Assembly (NCBI GenBank): GCA_020027655.1
Contig: JAHKKJ010000220.1
Location: 1 to 6,342 of the forward strand
DNA: 6,342 nucleotides
Source of the DNA: Deltaproteobacteria bacterium
Lineage (GTDB): Bacteria; Desulfobacterota; Binatia; UBA9968
Direction of reading: 5' to 3'
The notes under the pieces were generated by a model. The model had not been told where the DNA came from. It made no database searches and was given only the letters and a program-made list of their open reading frames with translations. This document shows positions 5,417 to 6,342 of this stretch, piece after piece; the stretch's first letter is position 1; each line of letters begins with the position of its first letter. The position numbers were made by a program, and so were the translations under genes.

Positions 5417-6342
5417 ATGAAATACCTGCGCATCTGGCTTCGCGTCAAACTTCCAGAGAAAGAATTGGCCCTCCTGGCACAAGAAGCTCCCGACTGTGAG
5501 CTACAGCAGCATGACGACGACAACATCGACCCGCAATCGCTGCGTGAAGTCGATGGAGTATTTACCGAAGAGCCACTGCCCGATACGCTTGTGCAACAGA
5601 TGCCGAACCTCAAGTGGCTTCACGTGACCCGCGGCGGGTTGAACACCTATTTGACACCGACAATAAAAGCCCGCCCGATTCAAGTCACTGGATCAAAGGG
5701 CATCCATGGCACGGTGTTTTCCGAGTTCGCTCTTGCCTGCATCTTGGCGCTGGCGAAGAAGTTGCCGGAATGCATAGATGGGCAAAAGCAAAGGAAATGG
5801 CAAAGGCTCGCGCCAGTGGAAGTCGCAGGGAAAACCCTCGGCATTGTAGGTCTAGGCACCGCCGGCACCGAGTTGGCCCGCAAGGCTAAAGCGTTGGGTC
5901 TGCGAGTAATCGCGACCAAACGGACGCCAACACCAAAGCCCAACTATGTCGATGAACTGGGGACCCCCGAGTTTTTGCCCCAGCTTCTTTCCGAGTCCGA
6001 CTTCGTTGTGCTCTTGCTGGCATCGGTTCCATCAACCGTTGACATTCTTGGCGCCAAAGAACTCCGGTCGATGAAGAAGAGTGCCTATCTAATCAACCTC
6101 ACAGGTGGCCAAGCGATAGAGGAGAAGCTGCTGCTACAGGCGTTGAAAGAAAACTGGATCGCCGGCGCCGCGCTGGACGCGTTCGCGCGCCAGCCTCTGC
6201 CGGAAGATTCGGAGCTCTGGAATCTGCCCAACGTTATCCTTAGCCCGCGCATCGGCGGACTGACGGAGCAAAAGTGGTCGCCGCTGTTGCCGATCTTCGT
6301 CGATAATCTGAAGCGCTTCATTGCGGGAGAGCCGCTGCGCAA
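5417..6342 (+). CDS. D-isomer-specific 2-hydroxyacid dehydrogenase-like protein with altered catalytic residues, partial
   Basis: The ATG at 5417 opens a frame of 308 codons to the right edge. With family members at about 310-330 residues, only the tail is missing. Residues 1-92 form the N-terminal substrate lobe (LKWLHVTRGG corresponds to the family 'lkwi...saG'). The NAD lobe follows, with VAGKTLGIVGLGTAG placing G145-x-G147-x2-G150 as the dinucleotide motif, then SDFVVLLLASVPST and LWNLPNVILSP. The family normally reduces 2-keto acids with NAD(P)H using Arg, Glu and His. Here INLTGG has G230 at the Arg position, ARQPLP has Q258 at the Glu position, and SPRIGG has R278 at the His position. 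The frame is intact, so this looks like a maintained but catalytically divergent homologue. No good Shine-Dalgarno precedes the ATG. It is divergent from the oxygenase-associated genes, so a link to that pathway is only suggested by position. Confidence 0.87.
   Translation, partial: MKYLRIWLRVKLPEKELALLAQEAPDCELQQHDDDNIDPQSLREVDGVFTEEPLPDTLVQQMPNLKWLHVTRGGLNTYLTPTIKARPIQVTGSKGIHGTVFSEFALACILALAKKLPECIDGQKQRKWQRLAPVEVAGKTLGIVGLGTAGTELARKAKALGLRVIATKRTPTPKPNYVDELGTPEFLPQLLSESDFVVLLLASVPSTVDILGAKELRSMKKSAYLINLTGGQAIEEKLLLQALKENWIAGAALDAFARQPLPEDSELWNLPNVILSPRIGGLTEQKWSPLLPIFVDNLKRFIAGEPLR

Overview
The window is a compact bacterial locus with five genes on the minus strand and one divergent gene on the plus strand. 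In transcription order, the minus-strand genes encode a class II aldolase/adducin-type protein (5272-4502), an exported NMT1/THI5/SsuA-like substrate-binding protein (SBP, 4502-3315), a phthalate-dioxygenase-type Rieske oxygenase alpha subunit (3200-1908), a second exported SBP (1876-899), and a two-module VOC (glyoxalase/extradiol dioxygenase fold) protein cut by the left edge (758-1). From 5417 a D-2-hydroxyacid-dehydrogenase-like gene runs rightward and is cut by the right edge. No RNA gene, transposase or CRISPR array is visible.

The first two genes overlap by one base (TGATG). The oxygenase and second SBP are 31 nt apart, and the other gaps are 114 and 140 nt. This looks like one operon or two transcription units. 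The gene set suggests uptake, oxygenation and carbon-carbon cleavage of a small, probably aromatic, carboxylated compound: the SBPs capture it, the Rieske enzyme hydroxylates it, the class II aldolase homologue decarboxylates or cleaves it, and the VOC protein may open a ring. The substrate is inferred. The ABC permease and ATPase and the oxygenase reductase are not in the window.

Three features stand out. (1) The dehydrogenase-like protein keeps the NAD-binding glycine motif but has Gly, Gln and Arg where the family has catalytic Arg, Glu and His, so it may be a pseudoenzyme or a new-function homologue. (2) The gap at 783-898 holds a 9-bp-period array, GTTC-type units on the left and GAAC-type units on the right, able to form a long imperfect hairpin. 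(3) Palindromic intergenic-type repeats run into the N-terminal coding regions of the first SBP and the aldolase, which makes their starts uncertain.

The organism is probably an uncultured soil or sediment bacterium. Moderately GC-rich DNA, orphan NMT1-like SBPs, Rieske/VOC accessory genes and abundant small palindromic repeats fit lineages once grouped with Deltaproteobacteria (for example Binatota-like) or Tectomicrobia/Rokubacteria-like groups. This is a low-certainty inference from style, not from a marker gene.
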